DNA of 64,000 bases, taken from contig NC_065531.1 in NCBI RefSeq assembly GCF_020184175.1, positions 82,988,604 through 83,052,603 on the forward strand, given 5' to 3'. The translations under genes were made by a program, and so were the position numbers. Numbering within the stretch: position 1 is the first letter of the stretch; each line of letters starts with the position of its first letter. The notes under the pieces were generated by a model. It did not search any database, was not told the DNA's origin, and worked only from the letters and a program-made list of their open reading frames with translations. Source of the DNA: Aphis gossypii (Eukaryota > Arthropoda > Insecta > Hemiptera > Aphididae). This document shows, piece after piece, positions 23,201-37,800 of this stretch.

Positions 23201-26200
23201 TTATACATCTCATTCGCGTATTAATACCAAATATCATAACAATAAACAATAAATATCATAATATTTTATTAGTATATTATATAAGTACCTATATTATGAT
23301 GCGTCGTGTGCGACCATTATTGCTGCAAACACAGGTTCCGGTATACTAAATAGTTGCCTACGTAAATATTTTTCGAGTTAATACACTATTATTCGATATG
23401 TATATTACTATTGATATAGGTGATTTCGCACGAATGAGTCCCATTATTTTAAAATAACTCTGACGATCGAAGATAACACAAAATATAATATAGTTACCAG
23501 CGATTTCCAAACTATATTGGTGAAGTACAACTTTGGGTGATAATTGTATCGAACACTGCTCACTATTTCAAAATCTATTAACGTTTTTGAAAAAAAAATA
23601 CTAGTCGATATAAAACAAAATTTAAATATTTTTCAATATTTTTTATCGTCATACACTTTTAATTTCATTTTATAACGTGCCAGAATATAACTTGATTATT
23701 TCTATAGATCAAAATTGAAACTTGGACGAGTAATTTATGAGTTGAAGGCATTTAAAGATTAGGAAAGCGGAGTAAAAACTAGACCAAAATGTTACGGTGT
23801 ACTTTCATACTTGATCACTTCATTCGACTAAACTTTAAATATTTGTAACTTTTTAAAAAACATATTATTTTGAATGAAATCGCGTAAAAAAATTTATTTA
23901 TAGATTTTTAATTGATGAGTGTTGTTGGATAAATAATCGATCTGTATATTATGTGCATTTTTTTCTGAGACAATTTTAAGCTCAACGTGTATTTTAAGTC
24001 AATCAAGGTTATAATCCAACACGTCATGGGGAAATCAACGCAATTATAGTAAAACAAGTAGCTTGACCCTAAATGTTCGTTGAACTGTTCTCATTTATTT
24101 TTCAAATTAAATAAAATAAAATTTTGACTTCAAACGAAATTTTTCTATGTGACACGCGTTGCCTGTTTATTTTAAATGCACATTTTTTTCAGTGTATTCT
24201 GTATATTATTCATAATTTTTTATTAAAAAAATGTTTCTCGGTTTGACCATAAATAAAAATTTGGCTATTATTTCGTTTGGTGAACATTTACATTATTGCA
24301 GACATAGTATTCGTTCATAAGCACTTGTGTTACTATGATGTATGTTATTACACAAGTGAAGTCGTACAAAAACCCGGAAAACCCTTTCAAAAAATGGTTT
24401 GCAGAATTTTGGAATTTTTTATTTCGTTTTCCAGAACTTTATATAGTGGTTTTCGATCAGAACCAACGTGATTAAAAAAAAAATATTAATAATATAATAT
24501 TAGATAATAACATTGTCGATCACAAAAACCAATATCATACACCTAAATACGTAGGTAGGTATAATCGCACGCCGTCTCGATGCCCACACGACGAGGCCGG
24601 ATAAATGCGTGTTATATTGTTGGAACTTTGTATTATAAAAATTCCATCGTGTTGTATAATAATATGTATACATTATAGTATAATATTATATTATAAATAA
24701 AAATGTGAGTAACAAGGAAAAAATATTTTAAATCAACAGTAAAAAAAAAATAATAAAAACTCAAACTCCAATTATTATGCATATAACACAGTAATAATAG
24801 TTCTAAACGAGTATTTGTACATATATGATGTTAATTTAATCATACGGGGAATGGTACTTACGATACAAAATGCTTCATTATTTTTTATGTATATTGAATT
24901 TTGTCTGGTACATGTAATTCATATGTATATAAATAAACATACGAGAAAATCATGTCGGTTACTCATAATATATTTATAACAATCTATATATTATTATTTG
25001 TGCAAATACTCTACTACAGCTTCTTACACGATAAGGAGTGCCTATTTATAAATTATACTATTTAATTATTATTTTTAATAATAAATAAATATAATGCGCA
25101 TCTCTGTGGTATTAACCATGTAAAATTTTGGAATGTAAGAAAATTGCTAGTAAAATAATTATAAAATATCATTATGTAGGTACATAGATCAAAACATATT
25201 TGGATAGTGTTTTTGAATATTTTTATTATTTTAAACGTCGCATTGCGAGGAGTGTGACCATTGGATGTGATATGAAAGGTATAATATTTTAATACAATAA
25301 ATAGGTATGTCTGTAGTGTCTGATGGATGCTGGTATAAATCTGTGTTTAATTTTTATCTTTTATTTTTGGATGAAGCGTCAGTGGAACTTAAAACAAGGA
25401 CCCAACGCTTAGAATTGCTAAAAAAAGTGATTATAATACATGTATTAGAATATGACGTGTAGCTGTTATGATATTATTATAATGTTATTAATTATTATAT
25501 TATATTATTATCATTTAACTCAACAATCTCGTCTTCGAACGGAACGTATTAATATTATATAATATTGCATTACGTGTAGATATATATTGTATATACGTGT
25601 ACCTATATAATAATATAATGAGTTGATTATTAATTATTTAAAGTATATGATATGATACATAGAGGCACCTTGAAATCGAACTAAATCGTGACCAGACACT
25701 AAAATTCACACAGAATTTGAAAATCGTTTGTCGGGTTGTGCGTTGTTCTTTTAAAACCCAAACCGGTATAAGTAATACGATAATAGTATAATGATAATAA
25801 TATCGTGTAAAACGCCGCTTCTTACACCGTATCGAATACATACACATCACATGTTAAACATCGTAGTTGCATGGTCGCCCGCCTAATAATATTAATAAAA
25901 TATTTAGATCGCCGCCGAGTAGGCCAAGTGTTATGTAGGCATAATATTAATAATATTTAAAACGTTGCAAACACGTTATCTTCTAATAGGTATGCGTGTG
26001 GCCTGATCAGTCGTTGATGTGTCCGTCGGAAATTCACTTCGTAAGTTTCCCGTGTGACTTACGAAAACAATTTTTTAATTTCGTTCACTAGATTCTCGTC
26101 TCTTGAAAAGCTCTGTTAATAAAGATTTCAGTTCAACTAAGTCCACACAAATATTAAGGAAAAAGTCTGAGAAAAAAATGATCAAGTAGCTAATTAAAGT

Positions 26201-28374
26201 TAAATTGCTTTTATAAACTAATATACAAAAAATGTCCTAAAAATTATTTTAGAGCAAAAAATGTAAAAAAAAAAGGTTAATTTTTGAATTTTTTGATATA
26301 TAAAACATATTTTTTTATTTTTTGCTTAGAAATCGATGTTTTTAGTACAATATTTGTATAATATATACCCTATACTTCATCGGTAAAATATCCTCAATGA
26401 CGTATATATTTATCGTTTTACCTTCTTTTCTACACCAATAAATACATTTGTTATATAATGTATAGATATAACATATTATAGTACTTAATTTTAATGTACA
26501 TTTAAGTCTGGTATTTATTTATTTATTTTTTTTACATTTTTAATTTGAATTTGAAACAGCAATCGATCCAACAAGATACCGACCATAATATTGACACGAA
26601 ATACCGGTTTAAATACGAAGAAAAAAAAGCAGCCATATCGGAGATATACTTATATAATTTCAATCACTATCGTGAAATATCACCAACGATAATACATAAA
26701 AAAACACCTATATGTATGTGTATAATATTAGACGCGTTTGTGGTTTTTATATTTCTAATACTCTGAATATTTATGTTTCCCAAAATCCAGTCCGGAACGC
26801 GTGTAAAAGCCACGGTAAATCTATTATAATTCTATACGTACCTACCTATAATGATTGGTTAGATTGGTTATCAGTAATGTCGTTTTTATAATGATCGGAT
26901 ACTTACTGTACATAAAATAATGATTATAATATTTTTCATTTCTGAAACGGTTTTTGTACATCCACGGTGTTTTCCTCCAACGTTATTGGTCGATTTGTCA
27001 TAGCATAAGTACACGTATACACGTAAATAATAGCTGACGAAACAAAAAAAACACGGGTTTATGCGAAATTCTCTGAAATATTAAACTGTTCACAGAGTGT
27101 GCTGTAGAGAGGGTGAAATGTCGACGGCCATTCGTTCGTTCGGGCGGCGCAGGGGGATGGCAATTTCGCCCTTCAGCCGTCACGGGCGGAGGACGCGCGT
27201 GACGGTTGTGTTGCTTACGACGCGCGCCGTCGCTGAAAACGTTTTGCCGCCATCATGAAAAATACACGTGTAACATTACCGACGGTATTATTGATGGCTT
27301 CTGAGTGTAATTTTTTGACTTTTTATTTTATTTATTTCATAGTTATAACACTCTATGTCTTATGTGATGCACTAACTGAATTTTCATTCCCTGTTTGAGT
27401 GACAAGGATACTGTAGGTACATACCTAAAACAACGCTAATAGTGTAGGTTTCATAACGAATTCGATGAATCAATATCGTAGTAGTCATCAACAACTCTTT
27501 AAACATGATTTAGCTTTAGTCTGTTTCCTAGAATTTCGTCCTTGAAATTTCAGCGAATAATTAAATTAATTAATATTTACGCGACTAGGCGTAAATCACA
27601 ATGGCCAAGTTCAATTAAAATTTGAACACTTATCATAGTAGTAACAACTATGATTAATTTATTGACTTTATTTTTTTTTTTGTAAATAGTTTTTTGATTG
27701 CAAAATTGAATACAATTCATACATGTGAATTAATTTGTCATGTCTCATCTAACTAATAGATACTTATGAAAATTATTTTTTTTATATTTAAAATGTTCGT
27801 AACTATTGAAATATGACAGAAAAACGAGATAGTTTTAACTCATAGTTCGATTATTTTTCTAGTAATTCTGAAAATAAACCATTCTTAAGTTTTTAATTTA
27901 CATTAATAAAATATTATTTAGTACTTAATTGACAGCGAATACATTTTCATAATTGTTTTTCAATTACTGGTGATTTTAAGACTTAGATTTGAGGTTTTCC
28001 AACTCAAAAGTTTACTAAATTATAATATTATATTATCATATTGTGTTACTTAATGCATAACTAAGTTAGTATAGTTAGTAGTTTAAATTGCGATAAATTT
28101 ATGTAATTAAAATTGATTATTCATGTATATCCAAACAGTTACTATAGATAGCAGATATTAAAGTTAATAATAGATTCTGATTCTATGGAAAAAAAAAATA
28201 GAAAATATATCTTGAGTCAATGTCTAAGAAACTGGAAACCCTTAGATTATCGCTAAGGTGAAACATTAGTTTCAAATAATCTATAAATTAATATTTATTA
28301 ATATATTATAATAGAGAAATTTCAATAAAAATGCCAACATTTTTTTGAAAATGAACCCATCATTAATTATAATA
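20246..28374. other. non-coding DNA, AT-rich with CpG-bearing patches
   Basis: No gene is recognised. CpG-bearing patches lie at about 21110-22300, 22850-23200 and 27090-27260. Open frames at 21153-21344 and 22056-22277 sit in them and look like chance frames. A GT run occurs at 22015-22028. I found no matching splice sites around any protein-like segment. Confidence 0.45.
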
Positions 28375-28931
28375 CAGGGTGGGGCAATGAATCGGATGAT
28401 TTTAAAATAACTATTAAAACCAAACAATTATATTTTTAACAAATATACTTATATAACCTGAAAGTTTATAAAATAACATTAAAGAAATGTTAATTTGTTA
28501 TTTAATTTTTATAAATGATATCTGCAAGGTGGTCCACGTTCGTTATCAAAAAATACGACCCTATGATTCCTGAAGAAGATAAAACGCACCAAACCGTTAC
28601 TTTAGAGCAGCGGTTTTCAACATTTTTTCATTCGCGTACCCCTTGACCTCTCTCACCTCTATTTCAAGTACCCTAAACATCAATTTAGAATATAAATAAA
28701 CGAATATAATTTTTTCGCATACCCCTTGAGATCATGTCACGTACCCCTAGGGGTACACGTACCACAGGTTGAGAACCACTGCTTTAGAGAAACGTTGTTG
28801 TGCGGTTCAACGATTCATGATAACTAAACGTTTATTTATGGTGAACATAATTTTATAGTTGTAGTACGTAAATTTCAATTATAGGGCTTACCGTATTTAT
28901 TTTAAAATCGCCGATTCACTGCCTCACCCTG
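28375..28931 (-). mobile_element. decayed Tc1/mariner-like element with inverted termini
   Basis: The left end CAGGGTGGGGCAATGAATCG matches the reverse complement of the right end (CAGGGTGAGGCAGTGAATCG), and the match continues through GATTTTAAAATAA, about 35 bp with few mismatches. The left end is preceded by TA; the right is followed by CA, which may be a mutated TA. On the minus strand, about 28520-28603 still encodes a transposase-like peptide (VTVWCVLSSSGIIGSYFF), typical of the DDE_3 region of IS630/Tc1-mariner-type transposases. The rest of the gene is gone. An 8-bp TTATAATA near both ends is also possible but is weak in such AT-rich flanks. Confidence 0.75.
28600..28789. mobile_element. 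174-bp hAT MITE nested in the mariner-like element
   Basis: The element proper is 28608-28781. It begins CAGCGGTTTTCAAC and ends GTTGAGAACCACTG, and is flanked by the perfect 8-bp duplication CTTTAGAG (28600-28607 and 28782-28789). It interrupts the transposase remnant, so it is the younger insertion. The terminus CAGTGGTTCTCAAC is a common hAT form. It has no coding capacity. Confidence 0.92.
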
Positions 28932-28941
28932 CATTATAATA

Positions 28942-31900
28942 TACATGCGTATATGACGTTTTCGGCGGGGCTGAAAGTCGTACGGTATGATGTGAGTATA
29001 TTATGCAGACTCAATACCCGTATTCGTCGAGGAAAAGATCTGAACGTTTTGCGGTGAAATAAATAATCTCGTCGCAGAATAATAATAAATTTGTGATCGT
29101 TGCGGTATTTTCCTACCTATATGCTGATCACGCGCTGCCGACGGGGCATATATACAATTATTATTATTATTATTATTATCATCATCAGCTACAGACTACA
29201 TATTTTACCTATATCGTACTCTGCAGAAGGCGGGTTGGTAAGGTTAGGTTAGGTTAGGCGTCGTGGCGACATTACAATATTGTAAGAACGCAAAACCCGT
29301 GTGACTGCGGCTGAGATAATCTTTACCCTACTGACACGAAAACGGGATACTTCCGAGACGAGGCGTATCTCCGTGGCTGTCGTCGTCGTCGTCGCAAGTT
29401 GTAATATATTATGATTGTGTTGTGTGCGTCCGCTCGTGTGTATAATATTATAATACTGTACAATGCATAATATTATAGTGTGCAGCAGTGCACTTACGTA
29501 CATTATAATAATAATATGATTAATATTATACATTTCTACGCGAAATCGGTTTGTATGTACGACGCGGGCGCGTTCGTGTATTTAAATGTTCTCATACGCG
29601 TGTATACGGTGTATAATACATTAAAAATCGTGTAGCGCGAACCCGTTAACAAAATAAATCCATTACCAGACTTCATTATATTATTATTTATTTATTTATT
29701 TTTTGTTTTGTATAATTTCACGATTTCTGTTGTAAAGCAATATTAATATTATACAGACAATTATGTTTTATTCTGTGATATTATGTAGACGATGGCAACG
29801 CTGACGATTGTGCAATGGATTCTCACTCATTCGCACTCAGTCCGCTCCAGATTTTCTGAACGGGTTTTTTGTGAACTTTTTCTTCTCTCTAAACTCAATT
29901 ACACATTATACATATTATATATAGTTCTTATTTTAATCGACCATTAGGAATTACAATTCACAATTCATATTTATAACATGTAGTTATTATAATACACCAA
30001 TACTGTACTTAAGAAATATTGTTATCTTCCAAAAGTATACACCATATACCAATACCAGTACCACTGCTTTAGACATTTTGCCGTTTGACTTTTAACCTGT
30101 GCATACAAAAGTTTGAAGATAAATTTATTTATTAATTATGTAATTGGAACTTGTCTGCATTTTTTTCATCGCTCTAACAGTTAATATAGACCAATATATA
30201 CCTAGTCAATAGTCTAGTATTACCACTTCACTTGACCTAAAGTCGTAAAAATCAACTTATTCCCTTCTGCCCGGCCACCGTTCAATATAATATAAAGCAT
30301 AGTTGAATATATTGATACTTACAATTCGAATAACCGTATGAATAATTAGATTTGGATATCTAATATCCGATCTATCCATAATTGTCCAATGTATACTTGT
30401 CTTAAGGGTTTTTGTACTTAAAATGTATGTCTATAGTTGATCAGTACATTTATGAATATAGTTTTTACATATTAGTTCAACATAGGTATTATATAAAATA
30501 TAAATCAAAACAAATTTATCATTGTTTAGTATAATAGACAATAGTTGTGTAAATAAAATATAATATTAAAATATTCGTGTCACCTTATGTAACATAATGA
30601 GATAGAGCCACAGAGGGAATTCCTTCTTAAAAAAGCTTAATCATGATCGCGCTACTAGTAAATAAACGATATCTAAAAATAATTCAATTATAATAATGCT
30701 TAAAGGTAAAATACGTTACTGAACTCATCGATAATGCACCTCAACTTGAAAATCCTACGAACACTGAACTGAATCAAACTTAGCAATTTTGAACTGCGAC
30801 AATTCCACGACACCACTATACTAAACCAAGATAATTCGTTTTCAATCACAAATGTTAAAGATAAAACTTTACTCGTTCTTAATATACCAGAACTTGAAAA
30901 TGTTTTGAACCAATCAGAATCAAGTAAAATAGTTCTAAGAAAGGATTATTCCTAAATGGAATCACGTTAAGGCTAACCCAACAATATTTGTGGGTGATGC
31001 TATTGTTAATTGTTGATAAAACATTGCATTTATATTATATTATTGAAATATTGATTATTATTATAGTGTAATATAATATATATATATGTCATATTTATTC
31101 ATACATGATTTCTTTGGCCGCAGCTCATTTTTTTTTAAGACCCCGAGGTTAACAACGCCTTAAACTATCGAATAAATCAAATTTGATATACGAGATACCA
31201 CACTCAAAGTTTAAAATTAAAACATTTTTTTTTTTTTTAGTGTTATGTCAAAAAAAACAATCTTAACATCGTTAAATCAATTAAATTATTGCTTCATTTA
31301 AAGTTAAAAAAAAATAATAAACTAAATGTGTTATATAATTATATACTTAGAGCGGAAGAACTGTATTAAAATGTATGTTCATTAAATGAAACAAAGATAA
31401 ACCGTTAATATACAGTGTAAATGCTATTTTATATACATTATCTATATACAACAATTTATAAACATAAATAAAATAATATAACCTCTTAAAGTCATAACTT
31501 TTAAGTTAGAAACTCGTAAACATAACTTATAACTTCATAAAAGATTTTAAAATTAAAAAAAGAATATTTGATGTTTTATAATGAAAAATTATTTTAATAC
31601 CTATTCGTTGTTAAATATCATTTAATATAATTGTTAAAAGTTATAACAATATCTATACAATTATAGAAATATTCTGAGTAATTACTAACAAATGACAAGT
31701 ATGCAAATTTACAGTACTATAATTGCAATTATACAGATTACGAATCTTAGCGTCATCGACGTGGACTCCAAAAATGTGTTGATTAATACCTATTTCTAGT
31801 CCACAATCACACAATTTGAAGCGCGTTTATATGCCTGTGATAAATATATATTACAACAGTCTATGTGAAGACCCATACTTCTATAGATTGCGCTTCGAAA

Positions 31901-33482
31901 CTGAAGGAGAAAAAACGGTCTTAAACGTTATAGCGCCTTCAAGTGCGCTACACCACCTTTTTATAATATGTCCAAGTATAATATAGCATGAATATGATAT
32001 GTTATTATTATTATTACGACGGAAAACCGTCGATTTTTATGTTTCCTGTTTCGCTCCACGGACGCCGTCAGATATTTATTTTTTTCAATTTATCGAACTT
32101 AATTATTTTCACCTCCGGTCGGGTCGTGGCCTGCAGTAAGTACCCACAATATTGTTATTATTATATAACGTGCTGCATCAGACTGCAGAGCACTGTTGTG
32201 ATGCATATTATATACACTGCGCCGCAGATCCTCTCGCAGTGACTGTAACACAGGTATAATACAAATAATATGTTAATATATTATTGCGTAGATGTGGATA
32301 TTTCGTTGTTGCTTTTAACGATCGAGTGAATAAGTAAATATTATACGTTTATGCGCGAAATTTACGATGACTCTCGAGCGTTATTTTATAATATTATTTA
32401 TTATAATAATAACGCGCTGTACCTACGCGGTTTATTCGGAGAATCGCGCGCCAGACAACGATAAACGTGTTACATAAAGTGTATGATAATATTATATCGG
32501 TCGAGACGGAGATGGACAGCTAGTGCACGCTCTCGGGAACGAAAAAGACGGACGATATTATCATATCATACGTGGGTAGTAGCGTAGAAAGGATTTCTAA
32601 AAGGGGAGGGCCAATAAAAAAAAAAAACCTTATAAAATTAAATTTGTATTGTTTGCGCTACAGAGACAAGTTATTATAGACTAATTTATTACCTATATGA
32701 CTATGTTATGTGTTATACCATCTTTTAATAACTTTTTATTTATATTAATTGATTTATTATAAAAGCAACTTATATTATTAAGATATTATTGTATTATTTT
32801 TGTTTACAAGTCCAATCTAAAGCTTTCATTCTTCTGGAAGATTTTTTTTATGAAAATGGTTAATATTATTTGTTTTATCATGACAGTATGACACTATTAT
32901 TGTGTCAGTCAAGGTTTTTATTATTGTTGTATTGTGAGTGGTCGGACAGTTAAAGAACTGTGCGTCGACACTAATATACGTATCTGACGAAATGACCAGA
33001 AAACCGCGAGAATAAGAATACTTGTATTTTTAGTAGATGCAGTGCGTGCAAGTTATGCGTAGTCTCACGCGAGGAAAATATTTTCATATTTTTTATCGAT
33101 AAGCGTTGCCTAAATTTTATCGTATAAATCAAACGACCTCGTAAGAAAAGCCTATTAATGGGGTTTTTTTAAAAATGTCAGTATATTTTTTTTCATTAAA
33201 AAATTGTTAATTTTTTTACATGTTTTAAGAATCTGAAGATAAAATTAAACTGCTTATAGTGGAAGGTCAAAGATAAAATTTAAAAAACCGGAAAAGTCGT
33301 TTACCGCTTAATTTCATGAGCAATTCAAAACTGTTTTCAGAAATGTCATCGCTTTATTAGTTTGATCGGTACAAGACAGATAACATGATTATTATTCTAA
33401 ACGCACAAAACAATAACTATGTTTGCAGTCTTTTTGTTGCGGACCGACAGCCCAGGGCCACGGCACACAGCGGTCTCCAACG
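28942..33482. other. non-coding DNA
   Basis: AT-rich sequence with a CpG-bearing patch around 29000-29640. TTAGGTTAGGTTAGG at 29244-29258 is a three-unit run of the insect telomeric repeat, too short to mean much. ATT trinucleotide runs occur at 29158-29180. No gene is supported. Confidence 0.45.
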
Positions 33483-33553
33483 TTTTGGCGGGACTCTGCG
33501 GCGTATAAAACAGACGTCACGTCTATTTTATACGCCACAGAGCCCCGTCAAAA
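33483..33553. repeat. near-perfect palindrome with 35-bp arms
   Basis: The arms 33483-33517 and 33519-33553 pair around a single central base, with four mismatches, one of them a G:T. The arms contain GGCGTATAAAA and AGACGT. A hAT-like terminus (CAGCGGTCTCCAAC) lies just upstream at about 33467, so this may be the end of a foldback element. Confidence 0.85.
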
Positions 33554-34652
33554 AAAAAAACCTCGTCTACAATAATTAAAACTAATGTGATTTGTTGTTA
33601 ATGTGTTTTAATCGGATCCGCCGAAATGCACATAGCGTTTAAACGCCGTCGTCGTCGGACACTTTTCGAGCTCATAATTCACGTCTCTGCAGGAAGACGC
33701 GGCCACTGCCGCCGCCTAGATTGTGCATATTATAATAATAACCATAAGGCTGCAACTCCCACACCATCACACGATTTTCACCGCACATAATAATAATGCG
33801 TATGTGTGTGCGTGTGTGAGTGAGTAATTTACTTGCGTACATGTACGCAGGTAGCGTCTCGAGGCGCGCAAATTAACGAATAAAATATATAATTGGAATA
33901 TAGGTATGGGTACGCGAGCGCGGCTAAGGGCGGAGGTGTACGCGTGCTGTCCAGGCGGGAGGGTTTTGAAGTTTTCAATGTGTTGGAATGGGTGGTGGGG
34001 GGCCGTCATTATACTGTTATATTATTATTTTTCACTCGTCCGACACTAATTAAACTACGTGATTAATACAGTTTTTTTTTAATCCTTCTCCCTCCCCCGT
34101 ACACAGGTAGGTCGATGTGGTGCAGGTATAGGTCAATGTGGTACAGGTAGGTTGCTGAAGTGATGTACGTTATGTGTGCGCGAGCGATGCTATGTATTAA
34201 AACAATAATTAAAATATGTACACACTACCATATAATATTGTGTATTATGATTTATAATATCACGTGCGCGTATTACCTAACAGATGTAACGCAATTTATC
34301 TGAACGTAACATATTATTATTATTATAAGAAATGGTTTTCATTATTATTATTTGTCCGAATACCAACGAAATCTGTCAACTTGAGTGTATACTACCTAAC
34401 CTATAACCTTTGGTGATCCATTAAATGGCAATAGTCGCTATAGGGATAGGTGATTTTATACAAATGATTTTTCTCGCAATATTTGTGGATTTATATAATA
34501 ATTAGGCCATCATTTTCGGATGTCCAATTGTCAACTGCAGTTCTCGCTTGACCATAAAAATAAAAATTTTTCTATACAAACTTTAACGCAAGCGGTTGTC
34601 GCTCGAATAATGTCGAATAATTCCCACTAAACTTTACTCGTCTGATTCGTGA
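33554..34652. other. non-coding DNA
   Basis: Mixed AT-rich and CpG-bearing sequence. TG-rich runs are seen at 33799-33825. No gene is supported. Confidence 0.45.
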
Positions 34653-34883
34653 TTATTTACCAGGGGTGGCCAAACTTTTTTTGGTCACGATCTACTAAAA
34701 ATGTACTTCACCTTTGAGGATCGACTTCCATATAAATTTTTTTTTATTATTAAATAACTATAATTATTAAGAAACATATAGGGCGAGTGGCTCTAAAAAT
34801 AAATTCTAACACAATCGACTTTGAAATTGTCCAAGATCGACCGGTCGATCGCGATCGACTGTTTGGCCGCCCCTGTTATATAC
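34653..34883. mobile_element. 215-bp hAT MITE
   Basis: The element is 34661-34875, with termini CAGGGGTGGCCAAAC and GTTTGGCCGCCCCTG that are inverted with one mismatch. The 8-bp flanks are TTATTTAC (34653-34660) and TTATATAC (34876-34883), differing at one base. Near the right end is a CGATCG-rich segment (GATCGACCGGTCGATCGCGA). It has no coding capacity. Confidence 0.88.
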
Positions 34884-37800
34884 AGCCTACAATGACATCG
34901 ACATTTAAAAAAATAAATAAATGAACCATCAACTCAACGATTGACGTGATGGACGTGAAGCAGCTTGCTTAAAAAACAAAAAAATACGTACAATCGGATA
35001 TTATAAAATTATTATGATAACATAATATTATAATATTTACAGCGTTAACGTACCTAATATGTATCATAATAATAATACTGGTCTTGTCGTCGGATACTTT
35101 CGAGTCGGCGGTGCAGGACCAGCGCATAAGGTTCAAAGTGCGGGCACGGAATTAATTAAAACCGAGAGAGAGAGAGAGAGACGGACAGACGGAGAAAAAT
35201 AAAATGAATAAAAAAAACGAAATAATAATAATATTGTTTCAGCCTCGCGGCTCGTCAGCGATCTGTGATGTACGGCGTACACCTATGTACATGAATGGGC
35301 CGTGGGAATGCTCCACGAGGGTGCGGTGCCTCGACGGTGTGTGAGTGCGCACTGTCCGCAAGTCGTCCGGCCGATGTAGCTCGTACACGCGTTTAATAAT
35401 ATTACAAATATTACATATACATAGGTATTAGGTACACAATATAATATTATATTAAAATACACTTGTAGGATGTGTGCGTGTGTGCGCGTATATAATAAGT
35501 CGTGTATGCCGAAATCTATAAACGGTCGAGATACGGATCATCGTCTGCTATCGCGCATTGTTTCGTAAAAAAAAAAAAAAAAATAAAAAAATCATATTAA
35601 AACAATCGTAATAATCGCGGCGGCGGTACATGATATTATTATTATTATATATGGTTTATAGTATTATTATGTGTGTGTGCAGCACTAAGATATATATATT
35701 ATAGTAATATTATATTTTAATAATGTTGTTATTATACATTATAATATAATACACGTCATGACCTCTACCATATAGGGGTCGCGCGCGGCTTACGTAGGTA
35801 AATCATATAATATACGTATTATCATATCAGTGCAGAGTTCGTGAAGGATATTATTATAGTATAATATCATATTGTGCGCAGTTGTTCACCGACGTATAAT
35901 ACCGCTTTAATAATGATTATACTAATTAACGTAAAATATATAAATATAGCATAATTGTTTACCCCAAGTTCCTAACCCGACCGGCAACCAGCCACCGACG
36001 AAAGGGGAACGATAATATTATAATTTAATTATTTTCACGATAACATTAAATAATATATTGCCAGCTGGCAGCTATATGTTCACGACTCGGTGATACGCGC
36101 GATATGTCGAGGGAAAATATTCAGACTCTCGAATGGATTATCCTTGGTGATCGATATGTGCCAAACTATTAATAAATACATTTTACATAATTTGAAATTT
36201 TTTATAAACTAATGCTCACCGAAAAAATTAAAATTCACAACATAAGTAAATTTTGATTTAAATGAAACACTAGTCACATCTGACTCGCGAGCTGCAATTT
36301 TGTCACGCCGAAATATCATATTATTTAGAGACGTATTATAACTTTGTAATTTATTATTGTTCACCGGAAAATGGAATTTTCAAAGCTTCCATTCATCCAA
36401 GTAAATATTCGAGAGGTCTTACTGTCTTATGGATGTTAGTCTATTTGCTGAAATTATTTCATACACTTTTTAACATTATTAATATTATTTTTTCATTATA
36501 CACATTGTTTCGCGGAGACTCGTAGTATAAAGTTTTTTGAGGAAAACCGTTTCATAACTTGCGATTTGAAAATATGGCCTTTGCTATATTTTGCTTGATT
36601 TAGTCATAAACGCTTACTGAAAATCGTTATTAAACATTTCGAATTCCTTGTCGTAAGCAATCACGAGCCCTTCTTTAAACATGAAAACTGAGTCGGTATA
36701 ACATATAACGAATATTTGCACTAAATGCTAAAAGTTTTTAAAATTAAAATTAAATTCAAGTGTGTTTCGAATCATCAATTAAATAAGTTTAAACAGTATA
36801 ATGTTATTAGATTATAAATATACTTTAAACTCCTTAGCATCCATTCCCTGGTGTTAGCACATCATCTGATCCCTCACGGTTACGCTATTGATATATATTA
36901 TACAAACAGATATTAAAATATAAAGCGGTCCAAATTTAAAGTACTTACGTGGTAAGTCCCCACCCTCGTATACGCGTGACCGAAGGAAATGCAATTTATT
37001 GTGATCATATATCTATTTATTTCTTCATAGTTATTTTATTTTTTGATAATTTTTTAGACACGCGCGGCAAAACTCTCTTTATTGCACGGTAATCAGTAAT
37101 TAGTGGTGTAACCGATGTCCGGATTCATGACATGCGCGTATACATAATATTATTATACGTACCTATAATATGGATCCTATATACATATTATCAGACAGAT
37201 GATCCGAATATATATTCTGATGACGTACAGGTTAATCATTTTATGTGACCCGACGGAAATATTTAAAGTCTTGATTTTCGTATAATTACCTATAATGTAC
37301 AGTTCGTACGCGATTATCCTATTATAATATGCGCTTTAAATTCACAAATAATACTGCCTTTCATACTTCTTGAAGTATTAATAAGTAAGCACTTTTTAAT
37401 TTTGTGTTTCAGGTTCGTTGTTAATTAACCTGGAAATCTGGGTTTAATAGACTAGACGATTTGGCACGCGTGGATTTCACATTTTCTGAGTACGGAGGTA
37501 TCAGGATTATTTGACATAACTGATGGTATAACTAATTTAAAATGTATCTATAAAATTCTACAAAGACAGCAAAGCAGTAGAAAGATAGTTTCTGTATTTA
37601 GTTATAGAGTTGATGTAGATCGTTTATTGTAGAGACGGAATGATTTCATAATTGTCTTAGATATACCTTATATAATATATATAATATAATAATTTATATT
37701 TTGCACTTGTCGTTTTATTAAATCGTCTATAAAATATAGAATAGTAATAATATTATTTTACTATATAATATATATTTTATTTTTACTCAAAATCAACAAA

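Noticed and set aside
28367..28941. TTATAATA as an 8-bp target duplication of the outer element at 28375
   Set aside because: The right copy is two bases away from the element end and the flanks are almost pure AT. With a mariner-like transposase remnant inside, a TA target is the more likely origin.
29244..29258. TTAGG telomere-type repeats
   Set aside because: Only three units; too short to indicate a telomere or a telomeric insertion.
32570..32700. Possible hAT MITE starting near GTAGTAGCGTAGAAAGGATT
   Set aside because: It resembles a known style of MITE end, but no matching inverted end or duplication was found.
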